A stretch of DNA of 10,407 bases from an uncultured Clostridia bacterium (GTDB lineage: Bacteria > Bacillota > Clostridia > Oscillospirales > Acutalibacteraceae): NCBI GenBank assembly GCA_946002045.1, contig CAMFYM010000049.1, forward strand, positions 1 through 10,407, given 5' to 3'. Positions 1 through 6,991 of the stretch are shown here, piece after piece; within the stretch, counting starts at the first letter, position 1, and the number at the start of each line of letters is the position of its first letter. Under the pieces are notes generated by a model. It was given only the letters and a program-made list of their open reading frames with translations. It did no database searches and was not told the DNA's origin. The position numbers and the translations under genes are program-made.

Positions 1-389
1 ACATCGCAGGATTTAAGAATAGGTGCGCCCATATCAACCCTTACGCTGTCAACCTGCCCGTCAACAACAGACAATGTTATATATTTAACCTTGCCCATTG
101 ACTCGATTGTGAATTCCTTTGAATTAACATATCCCTTGTCATAAACATAACGAGCAACACATCTGATTGCATTGCCACACATTTCTGCCCTTGAGCCGTC
201 TGCGTTATACATAACCATTTCAAAATCAGCAGCAGTACCCTTTTTGATAAGGATTATTCCGTCACTACCGACACCGAAATGACGGTCGGATAAAATAATT
301 GCAGCCTGCTCCTCATTTTCGACAAATTCTTCAAGGCAATCAATGTATATATAGTCATTGCCACAGCCATGCATCTTTGTAAATTTCAT
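1..389 (-). CDS. dapF: Diaminopimelate epimerase, N-terminal part (runs off the left edge)
   Basis: Interconverts LL- and meso-diaminopimelate in the cytoplasm, the late step that supplies lysine and the peptidoglycan cross-linking residue. Only about 129 residues are in the window; the family is usually about 270-280 residues, so the C-terminal domain with the second catalytic cysteine is missing because of the window edge, not because the gene is broken. The protein begins MKFTKMHGCGNDY, the typical DapF start. The signature YNADGSRAEMCGNAIRC spans residues 61-77, with Cys71 corresponding to the first catalytic cysteine. The start codon is preceded by AAAGGG at suitable distance in the 17-base gap after the ANTAR gene, so the two genes are probably cotranscribed. 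Family assignment is very secure. Confidence 0.96.
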   Translation of the reverse strand, partial: MKFTKMHGCGNDYIYIDCLEEFVENEEQAAIILSDRHFGVGSDGIILIKKGTAADFEMVMYNADGSRAEMCGNAIRCVARYVYDKGYVNSKEFTIESMGKVKYITLSVVDGQVDSVRVDMGAPILKSCD

Positions 390-406
390 ATTATCAGCCC
401 TTTAAT

Positions 407-925
407 TTATTCTGTAAAATCGTTGACAATCTCTTTGGCAACATCAACAATTTTTTTGCCCTTATTCATACTTTCCCTTTGCAAATGCTTGTGAGCCTGA
501 AGCTCGGATATTTGCATATTGTTAACTAAAATCAGCTTTGCCTTTGAAATAATTTCGCTTTCGTTATTATTCCTTTTTGTGAAGGAGGAACGAGTGCTGA
601 CAAGCACGGATACTGTTTGTAAAAACTCATCCCTTTGCATAGGCAACGGAACACTGATAAGGTTGCCCATAAATTCCTCCCTGCCGTTTTTTGACAGAGC
701 AATAACATCAAACCCTACCGGCAAGTTCTCTGCTAAGGAGCCTGCACTCATATCGCTTAGGATTGACGGGCATACAACTACACCGTCACACAGGTTCTGT
801 GCAATAGACAGCACACTGGCACCGGTAGCACAAATATGAGAAACATAGAAGCCTTCGCATTCCAGCATAGAGCGAATTTGCATAGCAACATTTTTGTTTG
901 GATATGCAATAATAATGCCCTTCAT
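407..925 (-). CDS. ANTAR-domain regulator with a degenerate receiver domain
   Basis: A 172-residue protein. Residues 1 to about 110 resemble a response-regulator receiver fold. Residues about 118-170 match the ANTAR RNA-binding domain, with the spaced pattern KAK, SELQAHKHLQ, ESM and DVAKEIV. ANTAR proteins of known function bind paired RNA hairpins and prevent transcription termination in the cytoplasm, usually when a linked receiver is phosphorylated. Here the receiver looks inactive for phosphorylation: the N-terminal strand reads IIIAYPNKN where acidic residues are expected, and the strand that should end in the phospho-accepting Asp reads DGVVVCPSIL, with Cys52 near that position. Activation is therefore probably by another input, such as ligand or protein binding (inference). 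It is first in a probable operon with dapF and divergent from glgB. A GAGGG ribosome binding site lies 7 bases before the ATG. Its target RNAs are not evident here. Confidence 0.85.
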   Translation of the reverse strand: MKGIIIAYPNKNVAMQIRSMLECEGFYVSHICATGASVLSIAQNLCDGVVVCPSILSDMSAGSLAENLPVGFDVIALSKNGREEFMGNLISVPLPMQRDEFLQTVSVLVSTRSSFTKRNNNESEIISKAKLILVNNMQISELQAHKHLQRESMNKGKKIVDVAKEIVNDFTE

Positions 926-932
926 TCCTGTT

Positions 933-994
933 CCCTCATACTCTAATCAATTTAATTTCGCCCTATTATAACATATGTATGTACTTATATTCAA
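933..994 (-). promoter_or_regulatory. Promoter and ribosome binding site of the ANTAR-dapF transcript
   Basis: On the minus strand a perfect TATAAT (965-970) is preceded by TGT, giving an extended -10. A TTGAAT (989-994) lies 18 bases upstream as a 4/6 match to the -35 consensus. The predicted start near 957 gives a leader of roughly 30 bases with no obvious hairpin. GAGGG at 933-937 sits 7 bases before the ATG and fixes that start. Prediction from motif match only. Confidence 0.65.
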
Positions 995-1110
995 TAGTAA
1001 ATACACCTGTTGACAATAATATTTATATGTCATTTCGGTATCATTTTTGCATTTTACACATATTTTACAGAAAATTAAAAAATTTTTGTAACAAACTAAC
1101 CAAAAACTGC

Positions 1111-1139
1111 TTGATTATTAGTCGTAATGGTGATATTAT
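1111..1139 (+). promoter_or_regulatory. Promoter of the glgBCDA operon
   Basis: TTGATT (1111-1116) and TATTAT (1134-1139) are separated by exactly 17 bases, with TG at 1131-1132 giving an extended -10. This is a good sigma-A-type promoter about 50 bases upstream of the glgB ATG. The predicted leader is about 40 bases and shows no strong hairpin, so regulation by termination in this leader looks unlikely. A heptamer GATATTA occurs at 1132-1138 and again at 1140-1146, overlapping the -10 and the start site, and could be a binding site, although AT-rich DNA makes this weak. A strong ribosome binding site AAAGGAG (1175-1181) lies 7 bases before the ATG. Confidence 0.65.
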
Positions 1140-1188
1140 GATATTACAGTAGAATAGTGTAACTATATATCCTTAAAGGAGATGTAAA

Positions 1189-3183
1189 ATGGCTAATAAA
1201 CTAAAGCAGGAATATGAATTCCCTCTATATCTTTTCCATAGTGGGAAGAACTACAAAGCATATGAATTTTTCGGCTGTCATAGAATAAATAACGACAGGT
1301 TCGTTTTTAGATTGTGGGCTCCACACGCTGTTGGCGTTTCTGTTGTGGGTGACTTCAATAATTGGGACCCGACTGTTAATAAAATGAAGTTGATTTCCAA
1401 AGGCATATGGGAGGCTGAGATTGACGGACTCAATGTTTACGATTGCTATAAATACGCAATCGAGGCAAGGGACGGCACAACAAAAATGAAGGCTGACCCA
1501 TATGCATTCCACGCAGAAACAAGACCCGGTACTGCGTCAAAGGTTTACGGCGATGTTCAGTACAGCTGGAGTGACAAAAAATGGTATGACGAAACAAAGA
1601 AGGGCAATATTTTAGAAAAGCCTGTCAGCATTTATGAAATTCACTTTGGCTCATGGATGCAGCACGAAAACGGTGAGTTTTTATCATATCGTCAAATGGC
1701 AGATGAGCTTGTGCCATATGTTAAGGATATGGGCTATACTCACATTGAAATGATGCCTATTATGGAATATCCTTATGACGGCTCCTGGGGCTACCAGGTA
1801 ACAGGATACTTTGCTCCCACATCAAGATACGGCGTGCCGGAGGATTTAATGTACTTCATTGAAACCTGCCACAAAGCAGGCTTGGGCGTTATTCTTGACT
1901 GGGTGCCTGCTCACTTCCCTAAGGACGGTTACGGACTTTACGAATTTGACGGCGAGCCTACATACGAATACAGCGATATGAAAAAGGGTGAGCACAAGGA
2001 GTGGGGAACAAGAGTATTTGATTATTCAAAAAACGAGGTTAAGTCATTCCTTATTTCCTCTGCAATGTACTGGGTTGACAAGTTCCATTTTGACGGACTT
2101 CGTGTTGATGCAGTTGCATCAATGCTCTACCTTGACTACGGCAGAGATGACGGACAATGGACTCCTAATAAAAACGGTGGCAGAGAAAACCTTGAGGCAG
2201 TAGAGTTCTTTAAGGAGCTTAACTGTGCAATGTTCAAGGAGCACCCGGAGGTTATGATGATTGCCGAGGAGTCAACTGCCTGGCCCATGATAACAATGCC
2301 CACAGACATCGGTGGACTTGGATTTAACTTCAAGTGGAATATGGGCTGGATGAACGATATGCTTCGTTACACATCAATGGACCCATTGTTCAGAAAAGGC
2401 AATCACAGCTGTATAACCTTTAGCTTCTTCTACGCATTTAGCGAAAACTTTATTTTGCCTATCAGTCACGACGAGGTTGTTCACGGCAAGGCAAGCCTGA
2501 TTAACAAAATGCCGGGTGACTATGATATGAAGTTTGACGGTATGCGACTTTTCTTGGCATATATGTTTGCTCATCCCGGCAAAAAGCTTTTGTTTATGGG
2601 TAGTGAGTTCGGTCAGTTTATCGAGTGGAATTACGAGCAGGGTCTTGACTGGCTGCTCCTTGATTATGATAAGCACAGAAAGCTAAAGGATTTCACAAAG
2701 CAGCTTAATGTATTTTACAAAAATCATCCTGCTCTTTGGGAAATTGATTACAGTTGGGAGGGCTTCCAATGGATTTCCAGCGAGGATAATGCTAACTCAA
2801 TAATCGCATTTAGGCGAATTGACAAGGCAGGTAAAGAAATTATTGCTGTTTTCAACTTCACTCCAAACAGCTTTAATGATTACAAAATCGGTGTTCCGGA
2901 AAATGCCACCTACAAGGTGGTTATGGACACCTCCCTTGAAAAATTCGGTGGTACAAAGCCAAATCTTTCAGGCACATATAAGGCTAAAAAACAGCCTATG
3001 CATAATCTTGATTACAGCATTGGCTTAAAGCTAAACGGACTTTCTGCTGTTTACCTTGAAAAAAAGGAAACGAAAAAGGCTGCCAAAAAAGAGGATAAGC
3101 CCGAAAAGAAGGTGGCAGAGGCTAAGGCTGTAACAAGCACAAAAACAGGAAACAAAACAAAATCCAATAGTAAAAGGAGATAA
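1189..3183 (+). CDS. glgB: 1,4-alpha-glucan branching enzyme (GH13)
   Basis: Cuts alpha-1,4-glucan chains and transfers the fragment to form alpha-1,6 branches during glycogen synthesis in the cytoplasm. The 664 residues contain an N-terminal CBM48-like domain (about 30-115, including RLWAPHAVGVSVVGDFNNWD). A GH13 barrel follows with DWVPAHF (237-243), DGLRVDAV (302-309, nucleophile Asp307), AEEST (359-363, acid/base Glu360) and ISHDEVVHG (425-433, His427-Asp428 stabilising the transition state). A C-terminal beta domain runs to about 624. The extra N1 domain of long enterobacterial forms is absent. Residues 625-664 form an unusual tail with 14 Lys and 2 Arg in 40 residues, likely disordered. 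First gene of the operon: a strong AAAGGAG site fixes the start, and the last codons double as the ribosome binding site for glgC three bases downstream. All catalytic residues appear intact. Confidence 0.97.
   Translation: MANKLKQEYEFPLYLFHSGKNYKAYEFFGCHRINNDRFVFRLWAPHAVGVSVVGDFNNWDPTVNKMKLISKGIWEAEIDGLNVYDCYKYAIEARDGTTKMKADPYAFHAETRPGTASKVYGDVQYSWSDKKWYDETKKGNILEKPVSIYEIHFGSWMQHENGEFLSYRQMADELVPYVKDMGYTHIEMMPIMEYPYDGSWGYQVTGYFAPTSRYGVPEDLMYFIETCHKAGLGVILDWVPAHFPKDGYGLYEFDGEPTYEYSDMKKGEHKEWGTRVFDYSKNEVKSFLISSAMYWVDKFHFDGLRVDAVASMLYLDYGRDDGQWTPNKNGGRENLEAVEFFKELNCAMFKEHPEVMMIAEESTAWPMITMPTDIGGLGFNFKWNMGWMNDMLRYTSMDPLFRKGNHSCITFSFFYAFSENFILPISHDEVVHGKASLINKMPGDYDMKFDGMRLFLAYMFAHPGKKLLFMGSEFGQFIEWNYEQGLDWLLLDYDKHRKLKDFTKQLNVFYKNHPALWEIDYSWEGFQWISSEDNANSIIAFRRIDKAGKEIIAVFNFTPNSFNDYKIGVPENATYKVVMDTSLEKFGGTKPNLSGTYKAKKQPMHNLDYSIGLKLNGLSAVYLEKKETKKAAKKEDKPEKKVAEAKAVTSTKTGNKTKSNSKRR
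3172..3179 (+). promoter_or_regulatory. glgC ribosome binding site inside the last codons of glgB
   Basis: AAAAGGAG lies within the final Lys-Arg-Arg codons of glgB, 7 bases before the glgC ATG at 3187. The stop and the next start are 3 bases apart, so ribosomes finishing glgB are well placed to start glgC (translational coupling, inferred). Confidence 0.8.
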
Positions 3184-3186
3184 AAA

Positions 3187-4395
3187 ATGGCACAAAAATC
3201 GAAGGTTGTTGCAATGCTTCTTGCAGGTGGACAGGGCAGTCGATTAGGTGTACTTACCAAAAATATTGCCAAGCCGGCAGTACCCTACGGTGGTAATTAC
3301 AGAATTATAGATTTCCCTCTCTCAAACTGTGTAAACAGTGGTATTTATACGGTAGGTGTATTAACACAATACCAGCCCCTTGAGCTTAATGATTATTTAG
3401 GCAACGGTCAGCCTTGGGACCTTGACCGTCAAAACGGTGGTATTCATGTTTTATCACCGTATGAGGCAATCGGTGGTGCTGAATGGTACAAGGGCACTGC
3501 TAACGCTATTTACCAAAACATTAACTTTATTGAAAAATATGACCCTGAATATGTTGTGATTTTGTCAGGTGACCATATTTACAAAATGAATTACGGCAAA
3601 ATGGTTGAATTCCATAAAAAGAACGACGCAGCCTGTACTATTGCCGTTCTTGAGGTTCCGTGGGAGGAGGCATCTCGTTTTGGTATCCTTGCCACAAGGG
3701 ACAACGATGAAATTTATGAATTTGCCGAGAAGCCTGAAAAGCCAAAGAGCAACAAGGCTTCAATGGGTGTTTATGTATTCAGTTGGGATAAGCTAAAGCA
3801 GTATCTTATTCAAGACGAAAACACCGAGGGCTCATCTAACGACTTTGGTAAAAACATTATTCCCACAATGCTCAATGCAGGTGAAAGATTATTTGCCTTT
3901 CCTTTCAAAGGATATTGGAAGGATGTTGGCACCATTGATTCACTTTGGGAGGCTAATCTTGACATTATCAACCCAAATGTAGATTTGGATTTAAGCGATC
4001 CAAGCTGGAGAATTTACTCAAGAAATCCTTTGGCTCCACCTCATTACATAGGAAAAAATGCTGTTGTTGAAAACTGCTCAATCAGCGAGGGCTGTGAAAT
4101 TGAGGGTAATGTTGATTACAGCGTTGTGTCACCTAATGTTACTATTGAGGAGGATGCAGATGTTAGGTACAGCGTTATTATGCCGGGTGCTACCATCAAA
4201 AAGGGAGCAAAGGTTTATTACTCAATAATTGCAGAAGATGCAGTTATAGGTGAAAATGCAAAAATCGGCGAAATTCCCGAGGACCTTGAAAATCCGGAGG
4301 AATGGGGTATTCCTGTAATCGGTGCAGGTGCCGTTATCGGCGACGGAAAGTATGTTGCACCGGGAATTATGATTAAATCAGGAGAGGAGGTATAA
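3187..4395 (+). CDS. glgC: Glucose-1-phosphate adenylyltransferase (ADP-glucose pyrophosphorylase), catalytic subunit
   Basis: Makes ADP-glucose and pyrophosphate from ATP and glucose-1-phosphate, the committed and usually allosterically controlled step of bacterial glycogen synthesis. At 402 residues the length is typical. The nucleotidyltransferase domain (about 1-270) shows the nucleotide loop LAGGQGSRL (12-20), KPAVPYGGNYRIIDFPLSN (29-47), WYKGTANAIYQN (100-111), SGDHIYKMNY (127-136, with metal-binding Asp129) and the sugar-phosphate binding segment FAEKP (179-183). The C-terminal part (about 285-402) has short isoleucine/valine-spaced repeats typical of a left-handed beta helix. All expected active-site motifs are present, in contrast with the following paralogue glgD, with which it probably assembles into a mixed tetramer, as known for Firmicute GlgC/GlgD pairs. 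The start is fixed by the site at 3172-3179 and the conserved N-terminus. Confidence 0.97.
   Translation: MAQKSKVVAMLLAGGQGSRLGVLTKNIAKPAVPYGGNYRIIDFPLSNCVNSGIYTVGVLTQYQPLELNDYLGNGQPWDLDRQNGGIHVLSPYEAIGGAEWYKGTANAIYQNINFIEKYDPEYVVILSGDHIYKMNYGKMVEFHKKNDAACTIAVLEVPWEEASRFGILATRDNDEIYEFAEKPEKPKSNKASMGVYVFSWDKLKQYLIQDENTEGSSNDFGKNIIPTMLNAGERLFAFPFKGYWKDVGTIDSLWEANLDIINPNVDLDLSDPSWRIYSRNPLAPPHYIGKNAVVENCSISEGCEIEGNVDYSVVSPNVTIEEDADVRYSVIMPGATIKKGAKVYYSIIAEDAVIGENAKIGEIPEDLENPEEWGIPVIGAGAVIGDGKYVAPGIMIKSGEEV
4385..4390 (+). promoter_or_regulatory. glgD ribosome binding site inside the end of glgC
   Basis: A consensus AGGAGG overlaps the final Glu-Glu codons of glgC and lies 8 bases before the glgD ATG at 4399. 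The two genes are separated by 3 bases, favouring coupled and near-stoichiometric translation of the two subunits (inference). Confidence 0.8.
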
Positions 4396-4398
4396 GCC

Positions 4399-5517
4399 AT
4401 GAACGGAAAAAAGGTATTAGGTATTATTTTTGCTAATATTCACGAGGAGGCACTTGATTCACTAACTGCAATGAGAACAATGGGCTCTGTTCCGTTTTGC
4501 TCTCGTTACCGTTTGATTGACTTCCCTCTCTCTAATATGGTTGAAAGTGGAATTGCTAAAATCGGTGTTGTTACCAACGCCAACTTCCGTTCCCTTATGG
4601 ACCACATAGGCACAGGTAAGCCTTGGGATTTAAGCAGAAAAACAGATGGCTTGTTCCTGCTTCCTCCTTACTCTGTGGGCAGTGTTGCAATGTGGGGCAA
4701 CAGGATTGACGCTCTTTACGGCAATATGAGCTTCCTTCAGTATTCCAACCAGCAGTATGTTGTTATGGCAGATTGTAACAATGTTCTTTCTGTTGATTAT
4801 TCTGCTCTGCTTAATGCTCACGAGGAAAGTGGTGCTGACATCACAATCCTTGGTGTTAGGAATAAAATGCCGAAGAATATCGGCTCAATCCTTACATTTG
4901 ACAAGGTTGATGAAAACGGCAGAATTACTGAAATGAGTCTTGATAAAAAGACTGATGATGAGGTTTTCTACTCCTGTAATATTATGATTATGAAGAAATA
5001 TCTTCTTGAAACACTTATCACAACGGCTCATTCAAAGAACGAGATTTCTTTCCAACGCAGTATTATTATGTCAAATGTGAAAAATCTTAAAATTCACGCA
5101 TTTGATGCAACAGACAGCTTTGTCGGTACTATTGATTCTATTCAGGGCTACTATGATATTTCTATGTCATTGCTTGAAAAGGAGAACAGGAAAAAGCTGT
5201 TCAAATCACCTGTATCCACAAAAGAGCGTGACGATATGCCTACAATTTACGGCATAGAATCATCACTTAAAAATTCACTTGTTGCCGACGGATGCATTAT
5301 TGAGGGTAAGGTTGACAACTGCATTATCTTTAAGGGCGTAAAAATCGGCAAGGGTGCAGAGGTTAAAAACTCAATACTTATGCAGGATACCGTTGTTGGT
5401 AATGATGCAAAAATCAGCTGTGTAATTGCAGACAAGAATGTTAGCATTAAGGACGGTGCAGAGCTTTCCGGTGCAGACACCTTCCCTGTTTGCTTAACTA
5501 AAAACACAAGAGTATAG
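4399..5517 (+). CDS. glgD: GlgD, non-canonical subunit of ADP-glucose pyrophosphorylase
   Basis: A 372-residue paralogue of GlgC that in studied Firmicutes associates with GlgC and changes its activity or allosteric response. Shared landmarks are RYRLIDFPLSNMVESGI (36-52), GKPWDLSRKTDG (73-84) and a C-terminal beta-helix region (about 285-365). Several catalytic motifs are lost. The nucleotide loop LAGGQGSRL is replaced around residues 10-22 by an IIFANIHEEALDS stretch. WYKGTANAIYQN becomes MWGNRIDALYGN (98-109). SGDHIYKMNY becomes MADCNNVLSVDY (123-134), and FAEKP has no counterpart (EMSLDKK at 178-184). It is therefore probably non-catalytic or nearly so by itself (inference). It sits between glgC and glgA with gaps of 3 and 10 bases. 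The frame is uninterrupted and the fold-defining residues persist, so it is a diverged functional subunit and not a pseudogene. Confidence 0.94.
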   Translation: MNGKKVLGIIFANIHEEALDSLTAMRTMGSVPFCSRYRLIDFPLSNMVESGIAKIGVVTNANFRSLMDHIGTGKPWDLSRKTDGLFLLPPYSVGSVAMWGNRIDALYGNMSFLQYSNQQYVVMADCNNVLSVDYSALLNAHEESGADITILGVRNKMPKNIGSILTFDKVDENGRITEMSLDKKTDDEVFYSCNIMIMKKYLLETLITTAHSKNEISFQRSIIMSNVKNLKIHAFDATDSFVGTIDSIQGYYDISMSLLEKENRKKLFKSPVSTKERDDMPTIYGIESSLKNSLVADGCIIEGKVDNCIIFKGVKIGKGAEVKNSILMQDTVVGNDAKISCVIADKNVSIKDGAELSGADTFPVCLTKNTRV

Positions 5518-5521
5518 GGAG
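5516..5521 (+). promoter_or_regulatory. glgA ribosome binding site overlapping the glgD stop codon
   Basis: The glgD stop TAG (5515-5517) supplies the first bases of AGGGAG, 6 bases before the glgA ATG at 5528. It supports translation of glgA directly after glgD on one transcript. Confidence 0.7.
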
Positions 5522-5527
5522 AAGAAT

Positions 5528-6946
5528 ATGAAGGTTTTATATGTTTCATCCGAGGCGTTGCCTTTTATGGCTTCAGGCGGACTTGGTGATGTTGCCGGTT
5601 CACTGCCTGTTGCATTAAGAAAAAGACTTATCGGTTGCCGTGTTGTTATGCCGCTTTATGACGGAATTAAGCAGGAATTAAAGGATAAAATGAAATTTAT
5701 CACCTCTATTTCCGTTCCTGTTTCCTGGAGAAGACAGTATTGTGGTATTTTTGAAGCAAAGGCAAACGGTGTTATCTACTACTTCCTTGACAATCAGTAT
5801 TATTTCAAGCGTGACGGAATTTACGGTCACTATGATGACGCAGAGCGCTTTGCATTTTTTGCAAGAGCAGTGCTTGAAATTATACCTGCTATTGATTGGA
5901 AGCCTGATATTATCCACTGTAATGACTGGCAAAGTGCATTAACTCCACTTTATTACAGCTGCTACTATGCAAACAGAATGGGATTTGAAAATATTAAAAC
6001 AGTTTTCACAATCCATAATATTCAGTATCAGGGCAAATACGGCAATGAGCTTTTGAGCGATGTTTTAGGCATCGCTCCTGAGTACAACAACCTTATCCTT
6101 TATGATGGACTTGTTAACTTTATGAAGGCAGGTATTGAGTGTGCCAACAAGGTTACCACCGTATCACCTACATATGCAAAGGAAATACTTGACCCTTGGT
6201 ACAGCCATGGTCTTGACCCTATACTTAATCAGCGCAGCTGGAAGCTTTGTGGTATCTTAAACGGTATTGATGTTGACGGCTATAATCCTGAAACAGATAA
6301 GGATATTTGGGCTAACTACAACAGCGATGATTTTTCAAATAAAGCAAAGAATAAGGAAGCATTACAGAAAATGATGGGTCTTAATGTTGACCCTAATGTT
6401 CCTATTATCGGTATTGTTACAAGACTTGTTGGCCACAAGGGCGTTGACCTAATGAAAGCAGTGCTTGAAAAGAGCCTTTGCGAGCGTAATATTCAGTATG
6501 TTGTGCTGGGAAGTGGTGAGTGGCAGTACGAAAACTTCTTTAGATACCTTCACGACAAGTATCCCGACAAGGTTGGTATTACAATCGGCTTTGTTCCTGA
6601 TTTGGCAAGAAAGATTTATGCCGGCGCAGATTTATTCTTAATGCCCAGTAAATCAGAGCCCTGTGGACTTTCTCAAATGGTTGCACTTCGATACGGAACA
6701 CTTCCTATCGTTCGTGAAACAGGTGGTCTTAAGGACTCTATCACCGACTGTGGTGACGGTCAGGGTAACGGCTTTACATTTAAAACATACGACGCATATG
6801 ATATGCTCGGTGCAATATACCGTGCAGTTGATGCATATCACTCATCGGATTGGAATACTCTTGTTAAGCGAGCTCTTGACTGTGATATGAGCTGGGGCAA
6901 GAGTGCCAATGAATATATTAAAATGTATCGTTCACTTCTTAAGTAA
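5528..6946 (+). CDS. glgA: Glycogen synthase, ADP-glucose type (GT5)
   Basis: Transfers glucose from ADP-glucose to the non-reducing end of alpha-1,4-glucan in the cytoplasm. At 472 residues it is the usual length for bacterial GlgA. The N-terminal catalytic domain starts MKVLYVSSEALPF and carries SGGLGDVAGSLP (16-27), HCNDWQSALTP (130-140) and TIHNIQYQGKYG (161-172). The C-terminal GT-B domain has GIVTRLVGHKG (295-305, with Arg299 and Lys304 at the phosphate-binding positions) and SKSEPCGLSQM (374-384, with catalytic Glu377). One departure is visible: the lysine usual in the KxGGL motif is Ala15 here (MASGGL). It is the last gene of the operon, starts 10 bases after glgD and is followed directly by a strong hairpin terminator. 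The family is certain. Confidence 0.97.
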   Translation: MKVLYVSSEALPFMASGGLGDVAGSLPVALRKRLIGCRVVMPLYDGIKQELKDKMKFITSISVPVSWRRQYCGIFEAKANGVIYYFLDNQYYFKRDGIYGHYDDAERFAFFARAVLEIIPAIDWKPDIIHCNDWQSALTPLYYSCYYANRMGFENIKTVFTIHNIQYQGKYGNELLSDVLGIAPEYNNLILYDGLVNFMKAGIECANKVTTVSPTYAKEILDPWYSHGLDPILNQRSWKLCGILNGIDVDGYNPETDKDIWANYNSDDFSNKAKNKEALQKMMGLNVDPNVPIIGIVTRLVGHKGVDLMKAVLEKSLCERNIQYVVLGSGEWQYENFFRYLHDKYPDKVGITIGFVPDLARKIYAGADLFLMPSKSEPCGLSQMVALRYGTLPIVRETGGLKDSITDCGDGQGNGFTFKTYDAYDMLGAIYRAVDAYHSSDWNTLVKRALDCDMSWGKSANEYIKMYRSLLK

Positions 6947-6956
6947 ATAGGTACAC

Positions 6957-6991
6957 AGTGCCATAGGTTGTTTCTGCCTATGGCACTTTTT
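6957..6991 (+). terminator. Rho-independent terminator of the glgBCDA operon
   Basis: AGTGCCATAGG (6957-6967) pairs perfectly over 11 bases with CCTATGGCACT (6977-6987) around a 9-base loop, followed by a run of five T (6987-6991). It starts 10 bases after the glgA stop. On the opposite strand the same hairpin lies directly after the corA stop codon but is followed by GTGTACC with no T-run, so it is at best a weak terminator in that direction. Confidence 0.9.

Noticed and set aside
1..389. Truncated or broken dapF
   Set aside because: The frame is open to the window edge, so the missing C-terminal half is simply outside the window.
519..839. Rightward open frame of 106 codons opposite the ANTAR gene
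   Set aside because: It is antisense to a well-supported gene, has no ribosome binding site or recognisable protein family, and is best explained as a shadow frame.
1010..1015. Perfect TTGACA in the spacer before glgB, as a possible second promoter
   Set aside because: No TATAAT-like hexamer lies at 16-18 bases; the nearest candidates are 9 or 23 bases away.
1030..1043. cre-like sequence (minus strand TGATACCGAAATGA) upstream of the glgB promoter
   Set aside because: It matches only part of the catabolite-response consensus, mismatching at two fixed positions, and is not clearly palindromic. In AT-rich DNA this is not enough to call a site.
1051..1069. Direct repeat of ATTTTACA at 1051-1058 and 1062-1069, one helical turn apart
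   Set aside because: Only two short AT-rich copies, far from the -35 of the glg promoter, with no known regulator to assign. It may be chance.
926..1188. Small RNA, riboswitch or paired-hairpin ANTAR target in the spacer
   Set aside because: The region is AT-rich with only weak A/T stems (for example near 1076-1090), and the predicted leaders on both sides are too short to hold such a structure.
3051..3272. Leftward open frame opposite the end of glgB and start of glgC, rich in Phe/Leu
   Set aside because: Its hydrophobic composition is the complement of the lysine-rich GlgB tail codons (AAA/AAG read as TTT/CTT), not a real membrane protein.
4399..5517. glgD as a decayed duplicate (pseudogene) of glgC
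   Set aside because: The frame is intact, the ribosome binding site is strong, and its divergence matches the known GlgD family, so it is a functional subunit.
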